A stretch of 5,827 nt of DNA, taken from positions 1 to 5,827 of the forward strand of contig JAERRP010000725.1 in assembly GCA_016735415.1 (NCBI GenBank), in the 5' to 3' direction. Source of the DNA: Desulfobacterales bacterium (GTDB taxonomy: Bacteria > Desulfobacterota > Desulfobacteria > Desulfobacterales > UBA5852). Made by a program: the position numbers and the translations under genes. Below the pieces are notes generated by a model. That model ran no database searches. It was given only the letters and a program-made list of their open reading frames with translations, and was not told the origin of the DNA. This document shows, in pieces, positions 1 through 5,359 of the stretch; positions within the stretch are counted from its first letter, which is position 1; each line of letters starts with the position of its first letter.

Positions 1-29
1 GCCCCCTGATATTTAACACGTTCGGGAGG

Positions 30-75
30 AAAAAGGTTCCGGCCCGCGCGGTGCGGAAGCTTCCATCCCGGAACC
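30..75 (-). terminator. Intrinsic terminator of the YkgJ-family gene
   Basis: Read on the minus strand, GGTTCCGG (75-68) pairs with CCGGAACC (42-35), a perfect 8-bp stem, and is followed directly by five T residues (34-30). The 25-nt loop contains a further small palindrome, GGAAGCTTCC. The stem begins two bases after the stop codon at 80-78, the usual place for a rho-independent terminator. The long loop makes it less canonical than the one behind aprA. Confidence 0.75.
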
Positions 76-77
76 CA

Positions 78-806
78 TCAATTTCGGCCGAAGAGCATCC
101 ACCGCAGCCAGCGATGACCGAAGGCCAGCCGCTGCAATTCATTTTCCAGGAGGGCCTCCCATTCACCTTCGTCCAGGTTCAGGCCTTCCGGCAGGCTCTT
201 GGCGATCAGGTGATCCCGGAAGGCGTCCAGGTTGTAAAGGGACATGCGGAACAGGTGCTGTTCACGCAAATCGAGCGGACTGCGTTTCTTATGGTTCTTG
301 AGGCTGATGATGGTCAGCAGCATGTCATTGAAGCGGTTGTATTCTCCGATTTCCTGATTCCGTATCCATTCGCGCACGGTTTGAATCCGGCCCTGTTTAA
401 ACCCCTGACAGTGCGGTTCCTGCGTCAGGGCGTAGTTTTCGACCAGCTGACCCGTTTCGCGAGATTGCGTCACCGCCCGGGCAAGCGGGTAGGTGCGGCA
501 GGATGCCGGTCGGTCTTCGTACACCCGGCAGCCCTCGTTTGAAACAAAGGGGCAGCGCAGGTCCTCCTGCGGCAGGGCTTTGAGGCTGACGATCGGCAGC
601 CCGGTCTGGGGTCCGATATGCTCCACGGTAAACTTGCTCAGAAAGTGGTCCGAGCGCATGCCCAGGCGGCTTTTGAGCCGATAGATATCGTAGGGGGTCA
701 GAAACTGGTTGATATCCCGGCAGCACTGGTTGAAACAGGGCACTTCCGGGGAACAGGCGAATTGAAATTCGTCATCCATTGAAAGGGGGATAAAGTCGGT
801 TTCCAT
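78..806 (-). CDS. YkgJ-family cysteine cluster protein
   Basis: This is a 242-residue soluble protein with no signal peptide or membrane segment that I can see. Its N-terminus carries the family's cysteine cluster, C18-x5-C24-x3-C28-C29. Further conserved-looking cysteines are C85, C93 and C103 (in a DRPASCRTYPLA-type block) and C133 after a histidine. This arrangement matches the YkgJ/UPF0153 family (Pfam CxxCxxCC), proposed to bind zinc or an iron-sulfur cluster; its reaction is not established. The C-terminal half (about 140-242) is charged, probably helical, and has no motif I recognise. The frame stays open upstream to an ATG at 860, but the start at 806 is preferred because AAGGAG lies 7 nt before it and the extra 18 residues look non-conserved. 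The gene is transcribed away from aprBA and ends in its own terminator, so it is a separate unit. A direct role in sulfate reduction would be speculation. Confidence 0.85.
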   Translation of the reverse strand: METDFIPLSMDDEFQFACSPEVPCFNQCCRDINQFLTPYDIYRLKSRLGMRSDHFLSKFTVEHIGPQTGLPIVSLKALPQEDLRCPFVSNEGCRVYEDRPASCRTYPLARAVTQSRETGQLVENYALTQEPHCQGFKQGRIQTVREWIRNQEIGEYNRFNDMLLTIISLKNHKKRSPLDLREQHLFRMSLYNLDAFRDHLIAKSLPEGLNLDEGEWEALLENELQRLAFGHRWLRWMLFGRN

Positions 807-813
807 GGCGTTA

Positions 814-819
814 CTCCTT
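814..819 (-). promoter_or_regulatory. Ribosome binding site that fixes the YkgJ-family start
   Basis: On the minus strand this reads AAGGAG, 7 nt before the ATG at 806-804. No comparable Shine-Dalgarno sequence precedes the upstream in-frame ATG at 860, so the shorter 242-residue protein is the likely product. Confidence 0.75.
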
Positions 820-1013
820 GACCGCAACGCGATTGACGTCTCAGTATCGGGATGGCCCACAGCGCCGTTCCGGTCGGCCGAAAAAGATCACCTAAAACGC
901 GACCCTCATACCACATATGGTGTTAAATTGGTATAGACTTTCAAGATATAGTTTCGTTGGGGATGTCGTCCGCCAGCCCGCCGGAACAGCAGGATTTCCT
1001 TGATCGAAAATTC
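820..1013. other. Divergent intergenic region, no gene
   Basis: This is the left part of a 500-base non-coding stretch between the divergent YkgJ-family gene and aprB. It must hold the promoter for the minus-strand gene. The best candidate I see is TTGAAA (minus strand, about 944-939) with weak -10 choices, not good enough to annotate separately. On the plus strand TATAGT at 947-952 resembles a -10 box but lacks a good -35. I see no conserved coding frame, tRNA, long repeat or known riboswitch here. Confidence 0.5.
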
Positions 1014-1044
1014 TTGACAACCCCGGGGGTGAATGTTATTTAAT
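1014..1044 (+). promoter_or_regulatory. Probable sigma-70 type promoter of aprBA
   Basis: A perfect -35 box, TTGACA, lies at 1014-1019. TTTAAT at 1039-1044 matches five of six -10 consensus bases with a 19-nt spacer; TATTTA at 1037-1042 gives 17 nt but matches only three. The spacer contains the palindrome CCCCGGGG and the downstream side turns abruptly AT-rich. Transcription would start near 1050, giving a leader of about 250 nt. A second candidate is TTGAGA at 1168-1173 with AATAGC at 1191-1196, which is weaker. Promoter calls made by eye are uncertain. Confidence 0.55.
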
Positions 1045-1145
1045 TTAACTCGTTTGAACTATATCCTACTGAAATACTTGGAAATATTTAATATTCTGGT
1101 TAAAGATGCCAATCAGGCCGGAACCAGCACCCATCAGGATAAATC

Positions 1146-1169
1146 CGGGGACCGCCCCGTTTGTTTTTT
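1146..1169 (+). terminator. Terminator-like hairpin inside the aprBA leader
   Basis: CGGGG (1146-1150) pairs with CCCCG (1155-1159) across the loop ACCG, and is followed by TTTGTTTTTT (1160-1169). A pure GC stem of 5 bp next to a T-rich tract has the form of a short intrinsic terminator. No plus-strand gene lies upstream, so if it works it would act on the aprBA leader itself as an attenuator. The stem is short, so it may be only partly effective or incidental. Confidence 0.4.
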
Positions 1170-1245
1170 GAGAATAGAACTACCGGAGAGAATAGCTTTC
1201 CACATTATGAAGATGAAGGGGGGTGCTAAAGACACGGTTGTATCC

Positions 1246-1290
1246 AAACCACCAGCGGTCATTCCGTTGGTTTAACCACACGACTTAAAC
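1246..1290 (+). promoter_or_regulatory. Two overlapping, mutually exclusive helices before aprB
   Basis: Helix A pairs AAACCA (1246-1251) with TGGTTT (1268-1273) and encloses CGG/CCG (1256-1258 with 1264-1266). Helix B pairs GTTTAA (1270-1275) with TTAAAC (1285-1290) across 9 nt. They share 1270-1273, so both cannot form at once. Helix B ends two bases before AGGAGG (1293-1298). The pairing is seen directly; any regulatory role is inference. Confidence 0.3.
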
Positions 1291-1306
1291 TTAGGAGGAT
1301 CATTAC

Positions 1307-1750
1307 ATGCCAAGCTTTGTGATTCAGGAAAAATGTGACGGCTGCAAGGGTGGCGACAAGACGGCCTGCATGTACATTTGCCCCAACGACCTGATGGTTC
1401 TGGACCCTGACGCCATGAAGGCCTACAATCAAGAACCGGACCAGTGCTGGGAATGCTTTTCCTGCGTGAAAATCTGTCCGACCCAGGCGGTCGAAGTGCG
1501 CGGTTATGCCGACTTCGTACCGTTGGGAAGTTCCATCATGCCGATGATGGGCACCGAGGATGTCATGTGGACCTGCAAGTTCAGAAACGGCCTCATCAAA
1601 CGCTTCAAGTTCCCCATCCGGACCACGCCTGAAGGTAAAGCCAATGCCTATCTGGATCTGAAAGGCAAAGATCTTGAAAGCCCGCTGCTGTGTACGGAAG
1701 AAGCTGACGGCAAGGAACTTTGCGCACCCGATCCGGCCCAGTTGGCATAA
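1307..1750 (+). CDS. aprB: Adenylylsulfate (APS) reductase, beta subunit
   Basis: AprB is the iron-sulfur subunit of cytoplasmic dissimilatory APS reductase. It passes electrons to the FAD of AprA, where APS is reduced to sulfite and AMP. The 147-residue product has a two-cluster ferredoxin domain: C10-x2-C13-x7-C21-x3-C25 with the family's characteristic insertion (KGGDKTA), and C47-x2-C50-x2-C53-x3-C57-P. Ligands for two [4Fe-4S] clusters are therefore complete, and W48 sits between the second-motif cysteines. Residues from about 65 on form the AprB-specific segment and tail that in known structures wraps around AprA. The tail has two further cysteines, C129 and C139. The length is at the short end of the family, close to archaeal AprB and shorter than Desulfovibrio AprB as I recall them. 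The start is fixed by AGGAGG at 1293-1298, 8 nt upstream. aprA follows after 64 nt, presumably in the same transcript. Confidence 0.97.
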   Translation: MPSFVIQEKCDGCKGGDKTACMYICPNDLMVLDPDAMKAYNQEPDQCWECFSCVKICPTQAVEVRGYADFVPLGSSIMPMMGTEDVMWTCKFRNGLIKRFKFPIRTTPEGKANAYLDLKGKDLESPLLCTEEADGKELCAPDPAQLA

Positions 1751-1814
1751 CTGATCGGATTAAAAATTAATACGCTGATTTATCTTTCAAATTTTGGGTT
1801 AAGGAGGAAAGAAT

Positions 1815-3794
1815 ATGGCATTACCGATTACACCTAGGGGTGAACTCAAAGCCGTAAGAGAGCCGGAAGTCGAGGAGCGCGAAGTTGACGTATTGGTCGT
1901 GGGCGGCGGTATGGCGGCCTGCGGCACGGCGTTCGAGATCAAAAAATGGCTGGGCGACGACCAGACCGTTATTCTGTGCGACAAAGCCGCTATGGAGCGC
2001 TCCGGCGCCGTGGCCCAGGGGCTTTCCGCCATCAACACCTACATCGGCGAAAACTCCCCGGAAGACTACGTCCGCATGGTCCGCAACGACCTGATGGGCC
2101 TGGTGCGTGAAGACCTGATTTACAGCCTTGGCTGCCATGTGGACGCCTCCGTCCATCTGTTCGAAGAATGGGGCCTGCCGGTCTGGAAAAAAACCGAAGA
2201 CGGTAAAAACCTGGACGGCAACAAAGGCCAGAAAATGGGCACTCTGAAATCGGGCGCCCAGCCCGTCCGCACCGGCAAATGGCAGATCATGATCAACGGT
2301 GAATCCTACAAACGGATCGTGGCGGAAGCCGCCAAGCTGGCCATCGGCGACGATAACATCATCGAGCGCTGCTTCATCGTCGAACTGTTGCTGGACGCCA
2401 ATGTGCCGAATCAGATTGCCGGCGCGGTTGGTTTCTCCGTGCGTGAGAACAAAGTCTACATCATCAAATGCAAGACCATGATGGTTGCCTGCGGCGGCGC
2501 CGTGAACATCTACCAGCCCCGCAGCGTTGGTGAAGGTAAAGGCCGTGCCTGGTATCCCGTATGGAACGCCGGTTCCACCTACACCATGTGCATGAAGGTC
2601 GGTGCCGAATTGACCATGATGGAAAATCGTTTCACCCCGGCTCGTTTTAAAGACGGCTACGGCCCGGTGGGGGCCTGGTTCCTGCTGTTCAAGGCCAAAA
2701 CCCTCAACGGTCTGGGCGAAAACTTTGCCGCCAGCGACGCCGCCAAGGCTGAGCTGGAAAGCTATGCGCCTTATGGCACGGCCGCCATCACCCCGACCTG
2801 CCTGCGTAACCACCTGATGCTCTTCGAAATGAAAGAAGGCCGCGGCCCCATCATGATGGACACCGTGACAGCGCTGGCCGATCTGGGCAAAACCATGGAC
2901 AAGAAAGAACTCAAGCACCTCGAGTCCGAAGCCTGGGAAGACTTTCTTGACATGACCTGCGGCCAGGCCAACCTGTGGTGTGCTCAGGATTGTGAGCCGG
3001 AGAAGAAAAACTCCGAGGTTATGCCGACCGAACCTTACCTGCTGGGTTCCCACTCCGGCTGCTGCGGCCTGTGGACCTCCGGTCCGGATTTGGAATGGGT
3101 GCCGGATGCCTATAAAATCAAGGCGCGCAACGGCAAGGTTTACAACCGCATGACCACCGTCGAAGGTTTATTTACCGCCGGTGACGGCGTGGGCGGCTCC
3201 GGACACAAGTTTTCTTCCGGGTCCCATGCCGAAGGCCGTCTGGTCGGCAAGCAGATGGTGCGCTATGCCACGGATTTTGCGGATTTTACCCCGGCCCTGA
3301 AGCAGTCCAAGGAAGAACTGGTCGACCTGGTTTACAAACCGGTCCGGACCTTCCTCGACCACAAAGACTACACCACGGCCATCGACATCAACCCCAACTA
3401 CGTCAAACCGGAAGGTATGATGTATCGTCTGATGAAGGCCACCCATGAGTATGGTGCCGGTACGGCCACCTTCTACATGACCAGCAACAAATCCCTCGAG
3501 ATCATCATGGGTTTGCTCCAGACCATGCGCGAAGACTGCGAGAAAATGGCGGCCGGCGACCTGCACGAACTGATGCGGGCTTGGGAAATCGAACACCGCA
3601 TCTGGACGGTGGAGTCCCACCTGCGCCACATCCAGTATCGTAAAGAAACCCGCTACCCGGGCTTCTACTATCAGTCGGACTATCCGGGACAGGATGACGA
3701 AAACTGGTTCTGCTTCGTCAACTCCAAGTTTGATCCGGAAAAGAGGGAATGGGATGTTTTCAAAAAAGATTACATCAAGATCATCACGGACTAA
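1815..3794 (+). CDS. aprA: Adenylylsulfate (APS) reductase, alpha subunit
   Basis: AprA is the catalytic FAD subunit of dissimilatory APS reductase, reducing APS to sulfite and AMP in the cytoplasm with AprB. The 659-residue product is full length for the family. It belongs to the fumarate reductase/succinate dehydrogenase flavoprotein superfamily: a Rossmann motif, VDVLVVGGGMAACG, lies at about 24-37 after a family-typical N-terminal strand, and a second FAD contact, FTAGDGVGGSG, at 453-463. The substrate-site blocks are present: FTPARFKDGYGP around R277, and SHSGCCGLW around H413, which I take to correspond to the catalytic arginine and histidine described for the Archaeoglobus enzyme. The C-terminus (about 560-659) is the helical and aromatic-rich region typical of AprA. 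The start is supported by AAGGAGG at 1801-1807, 7 nt upstream. I see no frameshift or missing motif. This is the standard marker gene for sulfate reducers; an oxidative-type (reverse) AprA is less likely given the adjacent qmo genes. Confidence 0.98.
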   Translation: MALPITPRGELKAVREPEVEEREVDVLVVGGGMAACGTAFEIKKWLGDDQTVILCDKAAMERSGAVAQGLSAINTYIGENSPEDYVRMVRNDLMGLVREDLIYSLGCHVDASVHLFEEWGLPVWKKTEDGKNLDGNKGQKMGTLKSGAQPVRTGKWQIMINGESYKRIVAEAAKLAIGDDNIIERCFIVELLLDANVPNQIAGAVGFSVRENKVYIIKCKTMMVACGGAVNIYQPRSVGEGKGRAWYPVWNAGSTYTMCMKVGAELTMMENRFTPARFKDGYGPVGAWFLLFKAKTLNGLGENFAASDAAKAELESYAPYGTAAITPTCLRNHLMLFEMKEGRGPIMMDTVTALADLGKTMDKKELKHLESEAWEDFLDMTCGQANLWCAQDCEPEKKNSEVMPTEPYLLGSHSGCCGLWTSGPDLEWVPDAYKIKARNGKVYNRMTTVEGLFTAGDGVGGSGHKFSSGSHAEGRLVGKQMVRYATDFADFTPALKQSKEELVDLVYKPVRTFLDHKDYTTAIDINPNYVKPEGMMYRLMKATHEYGAGTATFYMTSNKSLEIIMGLLQTMREDCEKMAAGDLHELMRAWEIEHRIWTVESHLRHIQYRKETRYPGFYYQSDYPGQDDENWFCFVNSKFDPEKREWDVFKKDYIKIITD

Positions 3795-3820
3795 GGTAAG
3801 GTGACAACCATAACTTAGTC
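3789..3820 (+). repeat. Inverted repeat straddling the aprA stop codon
   Basis: GACTAAG (3789-3795), which includes the TAA stop of aprA (3792-3794), is perfectly repeated in inverse as CTTAGTC (3814-3820). An inner GGT/ACC pair (3800-3802 with 3807-3809) can extend the fold. It lies 10 bases before the terminator stem, so the aprA message would end in two consecutive hairpins. It could stabilise the 3' end or be chance. Confidence 0.4.
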
Positions 3821-3829
3821 GCAAGATCG

Positions 3830-3867
3830 ACCTCCAGGTGCCCGCAAACGGGTGTCTGGAGGTTTTT
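3830..3867 (+). terminator. Strong intrinsic terminator after aprA
   Basis: The arm CCTCCAGGTGCCCG (3831-3844) pairs along its full length with CGGGTGTCTGGAGG (3849-3862): 14 bp, three of them G-U in RNA, closed by the loop CAAA. Five T residues follow at 3863-3867, and A3830 can pair with the first of these. It should end the aprBA transcript and separate it from qmo, at least in part. Confidence 0.92.
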
Positions 3868-3942
3868 ATTAATGGCTGGCTTGTTTTTTCGTGTTTCAGA
3901 GCGGTATCCGCTTTTGTTTTACGTGCCTGAACAGACGCCGCC

Positions 3943-4012
3943 GCGGCCATCGCGGTAGCGATCCGCGCCGACGTGTGTTCACGGAACGAGACGGATATCG
4001 CCTGAGGGCGAT
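3943..4012 (+). repeat. Twin small hairpins in the aprA-qmoA spacer
   Basis: Hairpin 1 pairs GCGG (3943-3946) and ATCGC (3949-3953) with GCGAT (3958-3962) and CCGC (3963-3966), with a CC bulge and the loop GGTA. Hairpin 2 pairs ATCGCC (3997-4002) with GGCGAT (4007-4012) around the loop TGAG. Both contain the same ATCGC/GCGAT arms. Neither has a T-run, so they are not terminators. They lie 65-135 bases before qmoA, in a spacer where I could not find a convincing sigma-70 or sigma-54 promoter. Confidence 0.4.
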
Positions 4013-4077
4013 GACATACGACGGAAACTCTTTTGGAGTACGCAGCAACACACAATCTGTAAGCACGGAGGGACAGG

Positions 4078-5349
4078 ATGACAGAAAACACAGCCCCTGT
4101 TAGTGGAAGCATTCTCGTTGTCGGTGGCGGAATCAGCGGTCTGACCACGGCCCTGGAAGTCGCCGAGGTGGGATACGAGGTGTTCCTCGTGGAGAAGAAT
4201 CCTTACCTGGGAGGACGTGTGGCGCAGTTGAATCAGTACTTCCCCAAACTGTGTCCCCCGACCTGCGGCCTGGAAATCAATTTCCGCCGGATCAAGGACA
4301 ACCCCCTGATCAAGGTGTTGACCATGGCCGAAGTCGAAAAAGTTGACGGTCGTCCGGGTGATTACGACGTGAAGGTCAAGATCAGTCCGCGCTATGTAAA
4401 CGAAAACTGCACCTGCTGCGGCGAGTGCAGCCAGGTCTGTCAGCAGGAAATCGACAGCGACTACGATTTCGGTATGAAAAAAGTGAAGGGGGCCTACCTG
4501 CCTTTTGAGATGGCCTTCCCGGCCCGTTACGTGATTGCCCCTGAAATCATCGGTACCGAAGACGCCACGCGCTGCAGGGAAGCCTGCCAGTACGATGCGG
4601 TGGATCTGGACATGACGGCCAGGACGCTGGATCTCAAGGTGGGCGCCGTGGTCTTCGCCACCGGTTGGCAGCCCTATGACGCCACCCGGATCGACAATCT
4701 CGGGTTCGGCCAGGTTCCCAACATCATCACCAACATGATGATGGAACGACTGGCGGCACCCAACGGTCCATCGCAGGGGAAGATTCTGCGGCCTTCCGAT
4801 CAGAAGGCGCCCGAAAGTGTGGCTTTTGTCCAGTGTGCCGGTTCCCGGGATGAAAATCATCTGCCGTACTGCTCTTACATTTGCTGCATGGCCTCACTGA
4901 AGCAGGCCCTCTATGTGCGTGAGCAGTATCCGGAAGCCACCATCTATATCTTCTACATCGACATCCGCTCGCCGGGCCAGCGTTATGAGCAATTCTACCA
5001 GAAGGTCAAGGCCGACGAGAAGATCATCTTCGTCAAGGGCAAAGTCGCTGCCGTTGAAGCGGCCGCCGACGGTGCGGTCAGCGTAACCGCCGAAAACGCG
5101 GTAACGGGCGAGAAAAGCAGCCAGACTGTGGATATGGTCGTTCTGGCGACCGGCATGCAGCCCACAGCCGCCGTCGCTAAACTGCCGGCCGATCTCAACT
5201 ACACGGAAGACGGATTCGTCATCAACGATTTCCAGAACGGGGGGATCTTTGCGGCGGGCTGTGCCAACAAACCGGCCGACGTGGTTTCGTCCAATCAGAA
5301 TGCAACCGGTATGGCCCTGAAAGCCATTCAAACTCTGGCAGCGAAGTAG
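4078..5349 (+). CDS. qmoA: Quinone-interacting membrane-bound oxidoreductase, subunit QmoA
   Basis: QmoA is a soluble FAD and iron-sulfur subunit of the Qmo complex, thought to carry electrons between menaquinol and APS reductase. The 423-residue product is HdrA-like. A Rossmann motif, ILVVGGGISGL, lies at 12-22 and an FAD-binding block, EKNPYLGGR, at 39-47. C59 and C63 fall in the block equivalent to the FPxxDCxxC region of HdrA. A [4Fe-4S] motif C111-x2-C114-x2-C117-x3-C121 (plus C113) follows, then a reduced second motif, C166-x3-C170. The HdrA signature CAGSRD...LPYCSYICC supplies C253, C265, C269 and C270 for a cluster near the flavin. FAD contacts return at VVLATGMQP and at GGIFAAGCANKP near the end. 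There is no membrane segment. The start is set by GGAGG at 4067-4071, 6 nt upstream. qmoB follows 10 nt after the stop, so the two are surely co-transcribed. A methanogen-type HdrA is excluded by the shorter length and by the aprBA neighbours. Confidence 0.95.
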   Translation: MTENTAPVSGSILVVGGGISGLTTALEVAEVGYEVFLVEKNPYLGGRVAQLNQYFPKLCPPTCGLEINFRRIKDNPLIKVLTMAEVEKVDGRPGDYDVKVKISPRYVNENCTCCGECSQVCQQEIDSDYDFGMKKVKGAYLPFEMAFPARYVIAPEIIGTEDATRCREACQYDAVDLDMTARTLDLKVGAVVFATGWQPYDATRIDNLGFGQVPNIITNMMMERLAAPNGPSQGKILRPSDQKAPESVAFVQCAGSRDENHLPYCSYICCMASLKQALYVREQYPEATIYIFYIDIRSPGQRYEQFYQKVKADEKIIFVKGKVAAVEAAADGAVSVTAENAVTGEKSSQTVDMVVLATGMQPTAAVAKLPADLNYTEDGFVINDFQNGGIFAAGCANKPADVVSSNQNATGMALKAIQTLAAK

Positions 5350-5353
5350 GAGG
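5348..5353 (+). promoter_or_regulatory. qmoB ribosome binding site overlapping the qmoA stop
   Basis: AGGAGG starts within the TAG stop codon of qmoA (5347-5349) and ends 6 nt before the qmoB ATG at 5360. The overlap suggests translation of the two subunits is coupled, and it fixes the qmoB start. Confidence 0.85.
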
Positions 5354-5359
5354 TAATTC

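Larger units (their letters stand above)
1050..1306 (+). promoter_or_regulatory. Long 5' leader of the aprBA transcript
   Basis: About 250 nt separate the probable promoter from the aprB start. A computed 80-codon frame (1033-1275) covers most of it, but its ATG lies between the -35 and -10 boxes, it has no properly spaced ribosome binding site, and its product resembles nothing I know, so I read this as untranslated leader. It begins AT-rich (to about 1100), including AATATT-T-AATATT at 1083-1095. It then contains a GC hairpin followed by a T-run (1146-1169) and two overlapping helices next to the aprB ribosome binding site (1246-1290). I recognise no known riboswitch class. Confidence 0.45.

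Noticed and set aside
921..933. Possible Rex-like site (TGTTAAATTGGTA)
   Set aside because: Only one half resembles the TTGTTAA-type half-site. The inverted partner is missing, so a redox-sensor operator is not supported.
1033..1275. 80-codon plus-strand frame before aprB as a small leader gene
   Set aside because: Its ATG lies between the -35 and -10 boxes of the best promoter, the only purine-rich run before it is 3 nt away, and the product resembles no known family. It has the composition of a non-coding AT-rich stretch followed by a GC-rich one.
1821..3053. 410-codon minus-strand open frame opposite aprA
   Set aside because: It is antisense to the unmistakable aprA. Strong third-position codon bias in aprA leaves the opposite frame without stops. 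The translation is rich in His, Gly, Val and Phe, typical of such shadows.
3874..3890. Sigma-54 type promoter before qmoA (TGGCTGGCTTG region)
   Set aside because: TGGC is present but the required GC of the -12 element is not at the right distance.
3881..3910. Sigma-70 promoter before qmoA (TTGTTT with TATCCG)
   Set aside because: Each box matches only three of six consensus bases, which is no better than chance in a T-rich stretch behind a terminator.
3168..4860. Long minus-strand frames opposite the aprA end, the spacer and qmoA
   Set aside because: They are shadows of aprA and qmoA, with no plausible ribosome binding site or recognised domain. The first also crosses the aprA terminator.
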